Of a stretch of DNA of 64,000 bases, positions 35,764 through 46,567 are shown piece after piece. Every line of letters starts with the position of its first letter. Position 1 is the first letter of the stretch. Location of the stretch: NCBI GenBank assembly GCA_001643675.2, contig LSRY02000034.1:372001-436000 (forward strand). The letters are read 5' to 3'. The stretch is from Monocercomonoides exilis (lineage: Eukaryota > Preaxostyla > Oxymonadida > Polymastigidae). A model generated the notes under the pieces. It was given only the letters and a program-made list of their open reading frames with translations, did no database searches and was not told the DNA's origin. Position numbers and translations under genes: made by a program.

Positions 35764-36970
35764 AATAAAATTAATACCTTTTTCGATAATTTCACAGTTG
35801 ATTTATTGTTGTGTTCATTTGAACAAAATATCTGAATGTGGATAAATTGGTTCTTCACCAACAGAAAAATAATACATGTACTTATTTTTATGAACTTCAT
35901 TAGAAATCCAAGAATCCCTATGAATACATAAAGAAATTCAATAAACAACGGTTTCAAGACAAAATTTTCAATTGCCTTTTTTAGAAATGAGAAAATTAAT
36001 TAAAAAAACTGATTGGATTTTCGATGAAATTATGCCATTTATTAAATTTTATTTTATTTTATTTTATTTTAGTTTTTATTTTTTAATCTCAGTGGGGATT
36101 GGAAAAAGCATTTTACAAACATCTGTTTCATTTTGCAACAATCCCTGGAAGTTAATTTCCATGCGAACGCTTATTTCAAGGTTGAAACTTATTGACGATG
36201 ATTGTTAACAATATCCAACATTTAATTCAATTGAAAATTGAATTATTTTATTTTTTCAATAAAAACAAACTATTTTATTAAAATAGTCAAATGTGATAAA
36301 ATCATTGAACATTTCACCTGATCATTTCAAAAATAACAAAGAAATGAATACGAATACATCGATTGACATTTTTATAAATCAAAAAATCTATCTATTCTAT
36401 TTCAAAATATTTTTTTGTAATGTGTGATAGTATATGAAATCACAATTTTTATCGGAGTGATGATTCTCAGATTGTTTAATAACAAATCAAAAGATATTTA
36501 TTTTTTAACGAAAAAGCATAACAACTGTTTCAAAAAAGGCAGTGTTTGAGATAATAGTCATGAAAAAATAATCTCTGAAAGGAGTTTTGATTTTTTCCTG
36601 TTCATTAATCAGTATTCAAAGTGGATTGTCAAACCGTAATTTCTGATAGAGAAAACATGGATTCAAAAATTATTCCTCGCAAAAATCATGAATTTAGTCT
36701 TATCATTTCGTTTCAAAAAATATATTGTATTCCTCGACAAGAAATTGAAAAACTCAAATAAACATATCACTTATTGCAAATAAAAAAATGATAAAAAACA
36801 TTAACGGTCAAATTTTTGATACATGATATCATGAACAAACAAAGCATTAATTATTGATCGTTCCTTCACATACTTATTATTGAGTATTTCCAATCATTTG
36901 CCCTGTGATTCATCCTTTGGAAGAACAACTTCACCAAATAATTCGGATGAAAGCCCAAATAAAGGAAAAA
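35764..36970. other. AT-rich stretch with a degraded MITE
   Basis: A degenerate MITE-like segment lies at about 36424-36680 (GTATATGAAATCACAATTTTTA on one side, GATTCAAAAATTATTC on the other). An open frame from 35972 extends to about 36244 if TAA is Gln, but I do not recognise it. Nothing else could be supported. Confidence 0.4.
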
Positions 36971-36979
36971 GAAGAAAGA

Positions 36980-37011
<32 letters not shown>

Positions 37012-37013
37012 AA

Positions 37014-37055
<42 letters not shown>
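36971..37055. repeat. GA-rich microsatellite
   Basis: Repeats of GA with interspersed GAAA units run for about 85 bp. Arg/Glu/Lys or Ser/Leu frames on the two strands are products of this simple repeat. Confidence 0.9.
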
Positions 37056-37057
<2 letters not shown>

Positions 37058-37419
37058 TAGAGAAGATGCGAAATGTGGAATACATTGTTTCATAAGAATC
37101 AAAAAGATTCTGCATCTCTGCAACTCTGGATAAAAGAATGAAACTTGCTTTTCTTTAAAGGAAATACGGCCAAGAAAAATCAGAATCATGGAACACAAGC
37201 GAATGAGCATTGACAACAATAACTTCATCAATGTGTCTCGCAAAATTGAGACGCGGAATTGACATTTTCTTCCCGTCCAATCAAACAGGAAGAAAGCAAA
37301 AAGCATTCAATCAACAATTCAACGTGATTATCAGAGAAAAACTTCGGAAAAATCCTTTGAAAACTTAAAGGCTAGTGTTATAAAAAATAATTATTTTTTG
37401 TAGCATAATTTGAAAAACA

Positions 37420-38056
37420 ACAATTCATCGAATGCTTAAGATAAAAAACGAAAATACTCAGAAATATCCACAATTTTCATTAAAAAGAATAATTGTCAGA
37501 CTTTCATCAGGAAATACAGAGGAAAATAAGTCCATTCGAATTGCTTTTGTGGAAAAGCTTTTCGAATATCAATGAGATGGAGCTATGATATTCCTCATTG
37601 ACGAAACGTCCTGGAATATTTATTGCATTCAGAAATATGGATGGTCACAAATGGGTGAAAAGGTGTTGATTCCGCCTCCTCCTATTCATCAATGTTTGAC
37701 AGCTGTCACTTCGATATCAACAAAAGGAATGGGCTACACAGAAATTGTGCGAGGAACTGTGAACCATGAGTTATTTGAGGCCTGCGTTAAAAAATTTCTT
37801 CTTTCAATTGAAGAAAATGATCCTTCCGTCATCGCTTTGGACAACTCAGCCTATTCACCAATTCTTAAATCCGATTGAGTCTGTCTTTTATCATAGGAAA
37901 AGATAGAAGATAACAATCTCTTCATTGGAAATGGGGTAACCACTTTATTTTCACTCTTTTTCGAAAATTCATAGAGATATCTCCCAGAAAATTTAAAAAA
38001 GCATTTTCATATTCAGAAAATAAAATCCTGCCTCAAGTTTTGGCAAGAAAAAATGA
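37420..38056 (+). pseudogene. Tc1/IS630-like transposase, copy A
   Basis: From an ATG at 37432 the frame reads into FLIDETSWN (first Asp), YTEIVRGTVNH, and IALDNSAYSP (second Asp). One indel then shifts the reading to FLNPIESVFYHRKR, the usual third acidic site. A TGA near 37579 breaks the frame, and a TAG near 37894 fits Gln. Alignment with copy B is clear over the first half, for example FSLKRIIVR against FSFKRITIR. The helix-turn-helix part upstream of 37420 was not found. The family inserts at TA, which matches the TA flanks of the MITEs in this window. Confidence 0.7.
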
Positions 38057-38383
38057 AGGTGATTCTGTTTTTTTGAGAAAAGTTTTGATAATTAAAAGAA
38101 AAAAAACTGTTTGCTTTTTTATTATTTGATATTTATGTTTGAAAATATGTTTCTTGTTATTATTTTTTTTAAAGTTGTATAACGACAAAAATTTCTTTTT
38201 TGATCAGCGTATTTGAAATGTGTTTCATCGAGTTTCCCAATCAACATTTGTTTTTTTAAATAAAAATGTTCCATTTTTTTTTCTATATGTTAAAACACGA
38301 AGCAAAAGGATGTTTTTGATCAGTCATATCGAGATTTTTCAGAATACAGAGTTGAATGCATCGCAACGCATTTTTCACATCCT

Positions 38384-38704
38384 TTGGAAGAAATGATTCA
38401 TGAAAATATTAGAACGAGAGTAGCTTTGAAAGAAATGGAAGACAGAGAGGAAAAAATAGAACAATACAGGCAGAAGGATACTGAGGTGGAAGGAAAATGT
38501 GAAAGGCCTTTCACTTCAGCAACTATAGAAAAAAGAAAAATTTTTCAAATTAATTCAGAATTTATAAAAGAAGCAGGTTCGAAAGCCGGTATGCGAATGA
38601 ATGCACCCTTTCAAACTTCACCACCAGCAGATATTTTCAAAAAGTGCAGATTGGTATTGACATTATTCACAATGAAAAACAAGAACGAAGAAAAAAAATA
38701 GTGA
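38384..38704 (+). CDS. Unrecognised charged protein segment
   Basis: This is a 105-codon frame with a Glu/Lys-rich N-terminus and a more ordered part (FQINSEFIKEAGSKAGMRMN). It ends TAG then TGA just before the helix-turn-helix part of transposase copy B. It may be the upstream DNA-binding part of that transposase in a shifted frame, or a separate short gene. No family is recognised. Confidence 0.35.
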
Positions 38705-38709
38705 ACAAT

Positions 38710-39243
38710 GATCGATTCAAGAATCTCATAAGACAAAAAATGAAGCAAAATCCATTAACCACCCTTCGAACAATATCACACGAGCTTTCTTTAACTGGAT
38801 AGCATATTTCAAAATCTGCTGTTCGCAATATGCTTCATGAAAAAAAACAATGATTCAGATTTGTTCCCGTATTTTCTTTCAAGAGAATAACTATCAGGCC
38901 AGCATTCGCAAACACCGATGAAAATAAGAAACAAAGGATTTATTTCATTAAACAATTATATCAATACGAGAAAGATGGCGTGCTAATTTTCTACATCGAT
39001 GAGACGTCATGGAACGTCAGTTGCATCAGGAAATGCAGTTGGGCAGAAAGAGGAGAAGAAGTATTGGTTCATCCACTTCCACTATTTCAATCTATAACAG
39101 CTATCACGTCTATATCCATGCTTGGAATGGGCTACACAAAAGTGATTAGAGGAACAGTCAACCATGAAGTGTTTGAAACTTTTTTTATAGTCAAAAAAAT
39201 AATCGCCTTCAAAACGAAACTTATTCATTCAGGCTTGCTATAA
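38710..39243 (+). pseudogene. Tc1/IS630-like transposase, copy B, truncated
   Basis: The frame reads KQNPLTTLRTISHELSLTG, a TAG that fits Gln, then HISKSAVRNMLHEKK (helix-turn-helix), a TGA near 38849, FSFKRITIR, FYIDETSWN (first Asp) and YTKVIRGTVNH. The coding pattern degenerates near 39180 and stops where a MITE begins at 39245, so the second Asp and third acidic residue are missing. TAG between SLTG and HISKSAVR is one of the clearest signs that TAG is a sense codon here. Confidence 0.7.
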
Positions 39244-39244
39244 G

Positions 39245-39485
39245 TGTAATTCTTTTTGATAAGTCGCAAATGTTAAATTCACAATTATAATAAAAATTTC
39301 ACATTTTGCTCAAATTTCTGTGTTACGCTAACGAATCTTCTGAAGAATATTTGGAATCGCATTATCAAGATATTGATTCCATTTTAGTGAAATTTGGTGT
39401 TCTCGGACAAAATTTTCATAAAAATATGAAATTTTTGATTAAAAAATAAATTGAAAATTAGCAACTTTTCAAAAAGAATTCCTCA
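39245..39485. mobile_element. MITE, TGGGTAATTCTTTTTGAAAA family, variant ends
   Basis: The left end reads TGTAATTCTTTTTGATAAGT and the right end AACTTTTCAAAAAGAATTCC. The interior matches the MITE at 25574 (AATTTCTGT and ATATGAAATTTTTG blocks). It lies directly against the truncated transposase copy B. Confidence 0.75.
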
Positions 39486-39663
39486 TATGTTAATCACTTT
39501 GAACTTCATTCAAATTCATGCTTTCTGTTTGATATAAATTTCACGTGGAATTTGTTTTTATTTTTTTGTTTTTTCTTTAAATAATTAAAATCATCGTTTT
39601 CTGAATTATTTCATTCTTCAAAAAAAACAGTGATTACCATTTACAGAATTTTCTTCTAATATT

Positions 39664-39917
39664 TGGGTTATTCTTTTTGTAAAGTCCCAAATGTTTGATA
39701 TTTGGGTTTAATAGAAATGGTCATTATTTGATTATTTTTTGCAATTTATTTTTCAATCTTTATAATATTTCAAATAAAAAAATCAAACCCATGAGATGAA
39801 AGATTATATGCATTACAGTGAAGTTTGATATATAAATTGCAAAAAATAATCTAATAATGACCATTTCTATTAAACCCAGTTAACAAACATTTGCGACTTT
39901 TCAAAAAGAAAAACCCA
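39664..39917. mobile_element. 254-bp MITE, TGGGTTATTCTTTTTGTAAA variant
   Basis: The ends are TGGGTTATTCTTTTTGTAAA and TTTTCAAAAAGAAAAACCCA. The inner arms are long and mirrored: GTTTAATAGAAATGGTCATT near 39708 recurs reversed near 39855. Confidence 0.8.
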
Positions 39918-40004
39918 ATTATAATAATTAAAAAAAGAATAGAAAACGAATTCAGTGAAATACAAAAACAATAAGGAATATTTCAAAAACTTTGGTGCTA
40001 ATTA

Positions 40005-40262
40005 ATGATTATTTTTGATGTCGGATTTTTCCAAAATATATTTTTGGTTATAAAAAACTTCCTTGAATATTAACAAATAACTTTTGAAAAGAGAAAGGCT
40101 AATTTATGACATCTTTAAGTTTATATCAGTGTAAACATTGTATTTGAATAACTTATAATCATTTAAGCATTTGAATGCAAAATCTCTTCTCAATGACGAA
40201 CAATATAAAAAAAAATTCAATTCCCCGAAAAAAGTTATTAATTTTCAAATAATTACTCAAAT
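40005..40262. mobile_element. Degraded MITE of the TGGGTGATT family
   Basis: The left side reads GATTATTTTTGATGTCGGAT. The right side reads CCCCGAAAAAAGTTATTAAT followed by AATAATTACTCA, resembling the ends of the MITEs at 34427 and 48342. The sequence is considerably diverged. Confidence 0.5.
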
Positions 40263-40518
40263 AAAAGACAAAGAACAGAATTGAAAAATGAAAAAATGGA
40301 AGACATTCGTATTTAACGGATGAAGAAGAAGAGCTTGTTCATGTGATAGTTTTTGAGAAATTTATTACAACTCAATCGACATACCAAATGATTCCTTTAT
40401 TTGAAAGAAATTGTATTGTTTTTGAATTCTTTTATTATTTATTAAATTTTGAGGCTTATTGAATAAAAATCCAAATGAAAATAGAAACCGCTAAGTTCAA
40501 AGAGATGAATAGGATAAA

Positions 40519-40887
40519 ATGGACCAGATATTTTTGAAGCCCGCACAAGCGACATTAAACAATCAACCCAAAATATTTGGATATTTCCCGATTGAGTGCT
40601 TCAACAGAAAAAATTCAAGTTCATTTTTGATTAATCTTCTGACGTTTATGTCAACAAAAAATTATCATCCATCACTTATATTGCATCTTAGGGAAACAAG
40701 TTGCCAGACGGAAAATAAAAATAAACAGAAAAAAGTTGAATCACAAATTTTTTTTATTTCTTCCTATTTCTATATTTCAACCATCGACACATTCAGCGCT
40801 TTTATTGCATTGTCTCAACAGACAGAGGATTTCTATCAACACATCATTCTCACTCCAAAACATGTTAAAGAAATATACAAGCAATGA
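40519..40887 (+). CDS. Hypothetical protein
   Basis: A 122-codon frame ends in TGA. The product has mixed composition with a hydrophobic serine-rich middle and no recognised motif. It may belong to one gene with the frames at 40960 and 41324. No splice sites could be fixed. It is unrecognised. Confidence 0.35.
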   Translation: MDQIFLKPAQATLNNQPKIFGYFPIECFNRKNSSSFLINLLTFMSTKNYHPSLILHLRETSCQTENKNKQKKVESQIFFISSYFYISTIDTFSAFIALSQQTEDFYQHIILTPKHVKEIYKQ

Positions 40888-40959
40888 CACGATAACAATT
40901 TTATATTACAAACAACAATTTAATGAGTGTTAACAATAGAATAATTTGAGCCAATAATA

Positions 40960-41314
40960 ATGAACAATGTTATTCAATTCATTTCGACACAACGAAGTGA
41001 AATTGGAAAATTTATTGTCATATTCATTCACAAATCTTTAACATCAACAATGCCTTTGAAACTTATTAAACCAAAAAGAAAATTACACACAACAGACTTA
41101 TCAAACAACTCAAATATCACGAGCACAAATAAATTATGGAAACAATTCACTAAATATTTCGATTCACAAACATCAAATGAATCAAGTAGTTCATCATCAT
41201 CACCTCCAAACTTAGCCTCAACTTGTTCTCATTTTTATTTGGAACATAATCTTTCCTCTTCAATGATGTTGAAAATGTTTACTCTTCAGAAATAGATAAG
41301 AAGAAGATTGTGAA
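40960..41314 (+). CDS. Hypothetical serine-rich protein
   Basis: The frame begins at ATG 40960. It contains a basic segment (KLIKPKRKLHTTDLSNN), a short Trp-containing part and a Ser run, then continues past a TAG (probable Gln) at 41293 to TGA at about 41312. No family is recognised. Composition resembles linkers of the proteins encoded at 50-51 kb. Confidence 0.35.
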
Positions 41315-41323
41315 AATGGATTG

Positions 41324-41950
41324 ATGCAGTTTGATGAAAAAGGATTTATTTTTTCAAAAAAGTGTTTCGAGTAAAAATTTTATTCTGATTATTCTTCAAT
41401 AGAATCACAAAATTCTTTGAAATTAGCAAATGAGGAAGATCGTAACAACTGGTGGTTACTTAAAATTAACATCAACGTGTGTGATAATCATTTCATAATG
41501 AAAGAAAATATAGATGTAGAAAATGAAATTCTGAAGAGTGATTATCAAAAAGATTAACAGACCATGATCATAAAAGATTTAAGATTTCCAGCTTTCCTTG
41601 TTTTGGAAAAGCAATAATCTCGAAGAAATAACAATCTTTTGGAAAGCCTAACGGAGGAAGGTTAAAATGTGGTTGTTCTCGCATCGCATGCATAGCACAA
41701 ACTGCAGCCTTTGGTCCTTGGCACAAACGGAGTTTAAAAAAGAGAATAAAGGCATGCGAACAATGAGCCGACAATAAAAAATATGCGAACAGATTATTTC
41801 TCCTTCGTGAAATCGATTGCAGATTGCACATATCTTGCTTTGGTTCTAAAGACTATTCGACACCGGTTTCAGAAGCGGGAATCACTTCACCTTCAATGCA
41901 ACATGTTCTGTCCTAAACAATAAAGAAACTTCCAGCAAACATTAAATTTA

Positions 41951-41987
<37 letters not shown>

Positions 41988-42198
41988 GATTGTTGATTTC
42001 TGGAAAATACGTAACTTCCCCGAATGTTTTGGAAAAATAGAAGCAATCCGAGGAGAAAAAGTTTCAGGATGTGTCATATTGCAGAGTTACAGGAAGGAAA
42101 TACAAAACAAAACAAAAATAAAAAATTCCAGAGAAAAAGAATAAAACAAAAACTGTCAATATTTAACAGAACTTGCTAAATCAACAAGAAAATATTGA
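41324..42198 (+). CDS. Hypothetical protein readable only with TAA/TAG as Gln
   Basis: From ATG 41324 there is no TGA for about 220 codons, although several TAA and TAG occur. The product begins MQFDEKGFIFSKKCFE and is of mixed, protein-like composition. The frame reaches a poly-A tract at about 41952-41985 and meets TGA just after it. The next frame opens directly after the tract (LIVDFWKIRNFPECFGKIEA) and runs to TGA at 42196-42198. A miscounted A in the tract would join them. The minus strand also carries an open frame at 41568-41831, so strand choice is not secure. Confidence 0.35.
41952..41985. repeat. Poly-A tract
   Basis: About 34 consecutive A lie after AAACAATAAAG, a possible polyadenylation signal. 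This could be the tail of a retrocopied RNA or simply a simple repeat inside a reading frame. Confidence 0.85.
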
Positions 42199-42713
42199 TG
42201 ACTCATTAAAAACAAGCGAAATGACACAATTCGATAGAAAAGAGAAAATGACAGATTCAAAAGGTTGTGAGGATTTTGCAATTACCATGCAATGATTTAA
42301 TAACGAAAAAAATTGAGAATGAAAGTTTGAACTGAGAAGAAACAAATAAAAATGACGAATAATTCTTTAATGAAGGAGATTCTGTTAATTCAGAAAATTT
42401 TTCAAAATTAGAAAATAAAAAGAAATGGAAAACCAACGAAATCAGGAAATTGAAAAAAATGTTGGAAGAGAAAACATTTCAAATACAATGAATATGAAGA
42501 AATAAATGAAACAACAAATACACATTAAAACCACTGATCAGTCTTGTGAAAACGTTGAGTTGAATTGCTCTCGTTTTATTATTGATATGAAGCCAAACAG
42601 TAAATATTTTCAGTGTTGTTTTCCAGATGAAACAAAAAACGACTTATAATTTTGTCAATTGGTGTGAGAATAATTAGAAATCGTTCGTATATCATGATTT
42701 AAGCTCAACTCCC
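42199..42713 (+). other. Coding-like relics, plus strand
   Basis: Two stretches look coding when TAA is read as Gln: a Lys/Glu helix near 42355-42490 (KWKTNEIRKLKKMLEEKTF), and a 40-codon segment near 42522-42665 containing FIIDMKPNSKYFQCCFPDET. They lie in different frames. No family is recognised. Confidence 0.3.
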
Positions 42714-43079
42714 TCATTTTAACTCTTGTTCAACCTCCTTGATTTTGTCATACAAAAAATAGAGTGTGCTCTTTTTTTTTTTAATCAACTGTGAGTGAAC
42801 GTCTGATGATTCAGATTGATCAAATAGTTTTGAAGGTGAATTATTCACAAGAGTCACTCGATATGAGTTCTGTTTGATTATTCTCACATTAATCATTGCA
42901 TTGTTTTTAGATGTAAAATTGTGTGGAAATGAAATATAACTGCAAACAAATACCTCCTCTTCTTTTAAAAACTCTTCGGTTTTCTCTCTTCCACTCCATT
43001 TCGTAATGATCCAAAACCTCAAAATGGTTTGTTCATCAAAAAAGATTTTCATGTTGATGATCATATCATACAAAATCAT
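42714..43079 (-). CDS. Hypothetical protein
   Basis: A 121-codon frame starts with ATG at 43079 and ends in TGA at 42714. The product is soluble-looking, with a segment WIITKWSGREKTEEFLKEEE and a C-terminal Lys/Glu helix. The composition is more protein-like than the AT-rich background. No family is recognised. Confidence 0.45.
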   Translation of the reverse strand: MILYDMIINMKIFFDEQTILRFWIITKWSGREKTEEFLKEEEVFVCSYISFPHNFTSKNNAMINVRIIKQNSYRVTLVNNSPSKLFDQSESSDVHSQLIKKKKSTLYFLYDKIKEVEQELK

Positions 43080-43913
43080 TTCACAGAATCTTTATTTCTC
43101 AATTCTGTTAATCTCTTTTGAAGCATGAACCAGACATCAAATTGGTTTTATTCTCTCATGCCTTTTATATGAAACTATTTCGTGATGAGCTCTCCATTTC
43201 CACTGAGCATAACCACAGAATATGTTAAAATTGGAACACTCGTGATGTGTGAACTCAGCTCCAATTTATTGATTCAACTGTGAAAACAACATCTGAATAA
43301 TGAAATTTCACTAATAACATAGAAAGCTTCAACGAACACATCATGTTTCGTATCTTTCATAAATATGTATTGTTTTTATTTAAATTTGTTTCCAAAACTC
43401 CTTCCTTTTCTTCGTCAAAAAGATCAAAATATTTTTTTAAAAAAAAAGTGGCATTTTTTTCTGAAAATTTGCTCCAAAACAAACTTTTTTGGGTTGTTGT
43501 TCACCAAATTAATTATTCTATCTGCCATATGTAAATTTTTGGCTGAAATGTTTTATTCTCGATAAGCTCTGGAGAAAAATCCCACCAATTTTTTTTCTAA
43601 GCATGGTTGACAACAAATTGAATATGCATTTTGTTTTGCAAATGAACTTGACTTTTGTTTTCAAAAATACATTTCGAAAACCCAATGATATTTATCTTTA
43701 TGGTTTTCTTTGTGACACAGTGGTTATCATCATTACCCTTCAAACAGATCACATATGTATCTCACTTTTAAAACAACGTTTTTGAATATAGGAATATAGT
43801 GTGATATGCTAATCAGTGAATAATAAATTTGAAAATGAATTGTTTTATCTTCAACTTTGAATTCTTGGTTGATCTTATCAGGAAAAAACTTTTATAAAAA
43901 CATACAGCTTTTT
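43080..43913. other. AT-rich spacer
   Basis: Only short Phe/Leu/Lys-rich frames are present. No repeat or gene was supported. Confidence 0.4.
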
Positions 43914-44277
43914 CTACAGAAGCTTCAAAATGATACACAGCATTACGGGAAATGAGTTGCTCGATCTTTTCAATATGTACACACTTATTGATTCCTCTAC
44001 ATAAACATAACAGTTCAATCCATTTACTTCTCTTGGTCTTGTGTCAACAAAGAACTTGCAGAATGCGTTCCAATTAAAGTTTGGAAACGATGTTTCACAT
44101 GATTTGAAAAACAAGCTTTTCCAAACAAGCAAACAAGAATTCTTCTGATAAATAATAAAACACAAATGTGTTCATTTTCCACTTCATAAGAATGCTGCAA
44201 TCCATGCTTGCTGATTTCTGCATTGAAGCAATAAAAAATTTTGCTCGCACTGACATTTTTCTCAGAACATAAAACAT
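43914..44277 (-). pseudogene. Hypothetical protein relic
   Basis: Two offset minus-strand frames (44277-44095 and 44165-43914) look coding, with SCETSFPNFNWNAFCKFFVD followed by TRPREVNG and YVEESISVYILKRSSN. The frames overlap and would need one frameshift to join. No family is recognised. Confidence 0.3.
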
Positions 44278-44363
44278 AATTAGTTCAATTCACCAATTAA
44301 CAAAGAACCGAACAATTCTTTTTGTAAATCTGTAATTTTTCATCATGACATTTTTTTATTCGG

Positions 44364-46023
44364 GGTAAGGGTACAATATGGTAGTTTTAAAAACTTCTTA
44401 AAACAAATTTATTTGTAGTTAATATGGGGCAAAATATTTTGCTTCAAGCATTTTCATTGAATAATTATGCACTTTTCATTGACTATATTATATCAAAAAA
44501 TATAATAAAAATGGTTCTATTTTTTGACATTCGTGAAATGCCACCGACGCTTAATGTTTTTATTTCAACGATGCCTGTTTGCGGATTTGAAAATCAAATT
44601 TATTTTGAAATCTGAGAAAGTGAAATTAAGTTATGAGCATAACAATTTTTTTGTGTTCTGTGCAAAAAAAGCTTGAAAGTCCATATTTTCCCCCATATGA
44701 TCACTAATCATCATTATTCATGTTTATAATCATCGGAAATGTGTGTGGATGAAAAATAAAAAATATGAAAAAAATAAAAAAAAAATCATTTATGGTTCAT
44801 AATCTGAAGTTTTTTCTTCTTCTGTCTCGAGCCCTGACGATTCTTCCTCAGTTTCTTCATCTCCCAAAATGTCTTCAATTTGAGGGATTTCGGAATCTTC
44901 ATCTTCAACTTCCTCTTCTGCAAGAACTTCTGCTGGCTTTTCCACAGCTTTATACTTTACGATCGTAGGTGAAATATCTTGAAATTTATATTTCAAAGAA
45001 GTTTTTACCAGAAACATAGCTAAATGATCTGCAATCAATGATTTTCTCACTCCATACTGAGGAAATGATTTGCTCAATGTTCCCCACAATCCCTCTATCG
45101 TATTGGTGCACTCACCTGAAACAAGGTCAACAAAATGTCTTTTATGGCAAACAGATTTGTGAGTGAAATCATATTGATCCAAAGCGGAGAATGCTTTCTA
45201 CTCGTTGCTCATAATTGTTGAACTGCTTCGAATTGTTTCCAAAATGATGGGAAGAAGAGTTTCCCTCTTTCTGTTCGGAACAACTTTCACAAAAAGAGGA
45301 CCAGCTCCACTTCCCTCCAACCTCTCAACCCCACCAAATATCTAAATATGTTCCTTTCTTCTTCACATCTGACATTTTTATCTCCTTCACAATGTCTCAT
45401 CAATCACAACAACTTTCCCTTCTCCTCCTATAAGGTTTTAATGTAAATTCCAAATTTCCATGTCGGAAACTCTTACAACACTGCACCAAAATTCAACAGT
45501 TTTCCAATCCACTCCCAGCATTTTAGAAATGAACTTTATATTTGCACCTTCCCAATACCACAAAATAATTCTAGAAACCTTCCCTAATCCTAATTTATTC
45601 CCAGATAAAAACTGTTTCATCATACGCTAATTCCTTTCTACTACAATTAAAACAGTTCTAATATCTGTAAACTTTTCGCCTTTAAGAACAATCATTGTTC
45701 TTTCACTGCGAACACAAATTTTCGATTCATTTTTCAAAACATTTTCGTTGAACCACCTGCACGCTCCGTCTTTGTCTGTGAAAACATTATCAAGTTGATG
45801 AGACTTAATTATCTGAAGATCCATCATTTCCATTTAAATTATACAATTATGATCACAATCTATATTACCTTGATATTGACATTTTTCTCAAAAACCAGGA
45901 AAATCCTTATTATGGATTTCCGATGATTATAAACATGAATAATGAAGATTTTTAATCTTATTAATTTTTAGAAATTAAGTTTTAAGAAGTTTTGAAAACT
46001 CCCATATCACACCCATATGCCCA
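44364..46023. mobile_element. Merlin-type DNA transposon, copy 2, with 8-bp target duplication
   Basis: TTATTCGG at 44356-44363 is repeated at 46024-46031. The inverted ends share TATGG(T/G)AGTTTT followed by AAAACTTCTTAAAAC, while the outermost bases differ (GGTAAGGGTACAA against TGGGCATATGGGTG). The element carries one minus-strand transposase gene. It is older than copy 1, judging by end divergence and broken codons. Confidence 0.8.
44790..45833 (-). pseudogene. Merlin (ISXO2-like) transposase, copy 2
   Basis: A single frame covers the whole region once TAA/TAG are read as sense codons. It holds an HTH-like part (ISKMLGVDWKTVEFW), VVVIDETL (first Asp), IFGGVERLEG, IMSNE (second acidic site) and CTNTIEGLWG (Asn/Glu motif), ending in a long acidic tail. 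Two TGA codons near 45387 and 45363, just after IDETL, inactivate it. A TAG follows SNE at 45198, the same position where copy 1 has TAA and copy 3 has Trp. Parallel TGG changes or sense decoding could explain this. The catalytic layout is otherwise complete. Confidence 0.75.
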
Positions 46024-46560
46024 TTATTCGGTATAATTATTCTTTAAAAATCTTTTGAAATACCGATTTAGAAAAAAAAAATCTTTGGAAAATAATTTTG
46101 CAATGACGAGTTTTGAGTTTTAATGATATAAAGAAAAAGCATAATTTTATTGTGAGGATACAGGTTTGTTTATATGTTATTCTTTTTGAAAAGTCGTACA
46201 TTTTTAATTCCGAATATGGGTGATTTTTTTTGATATCATAAAAAAAGATCAAAAATTGAAAAAATAAAATCTATTGTGGTATTTATTGATCAATAAATAA
46301 AATTGATTTTTATCAAGTATTTTGCTTTTATCTCTGTCATATATATTTGTTTTATTTATTTATATAAAAAATCACACCTTTTTGATAATTTCAGTGCAAA
46401 AAAGATTTTTTTGATCAAGTTCAATAAAAATTAGCCAAAAATAAATAAATAAAACTTCAGAAAAAAATAGAAGTTTCTCAACTTTTTTAACAGTATTTAT
46501 AAATAAAAATTAAATAGACAGATATAACTATATATAATTAGTTTATTTTAAATTTTATGA
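46024..46560. other. AT-rich spacer with MITE ends
   Basis: GTTATTCTTTTTGAAAAGTC near 46175 and TATGGGTGATTTTTTTTGAT at 46216 are MITE termini in tandem, without matching partners nearby. They look like broken or nested copies. No gene was recognised. Confidence 0.5.
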
Positions 46561-46567
46561 AACGTGT

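Noticed and set aside
36866-37306. Serine/leucine-rich or Arg/Glu-rich proteins over the GA repeat
   Set aside because: Both strands stay open only because of the simple repeat; no coding signal extends beyond it.
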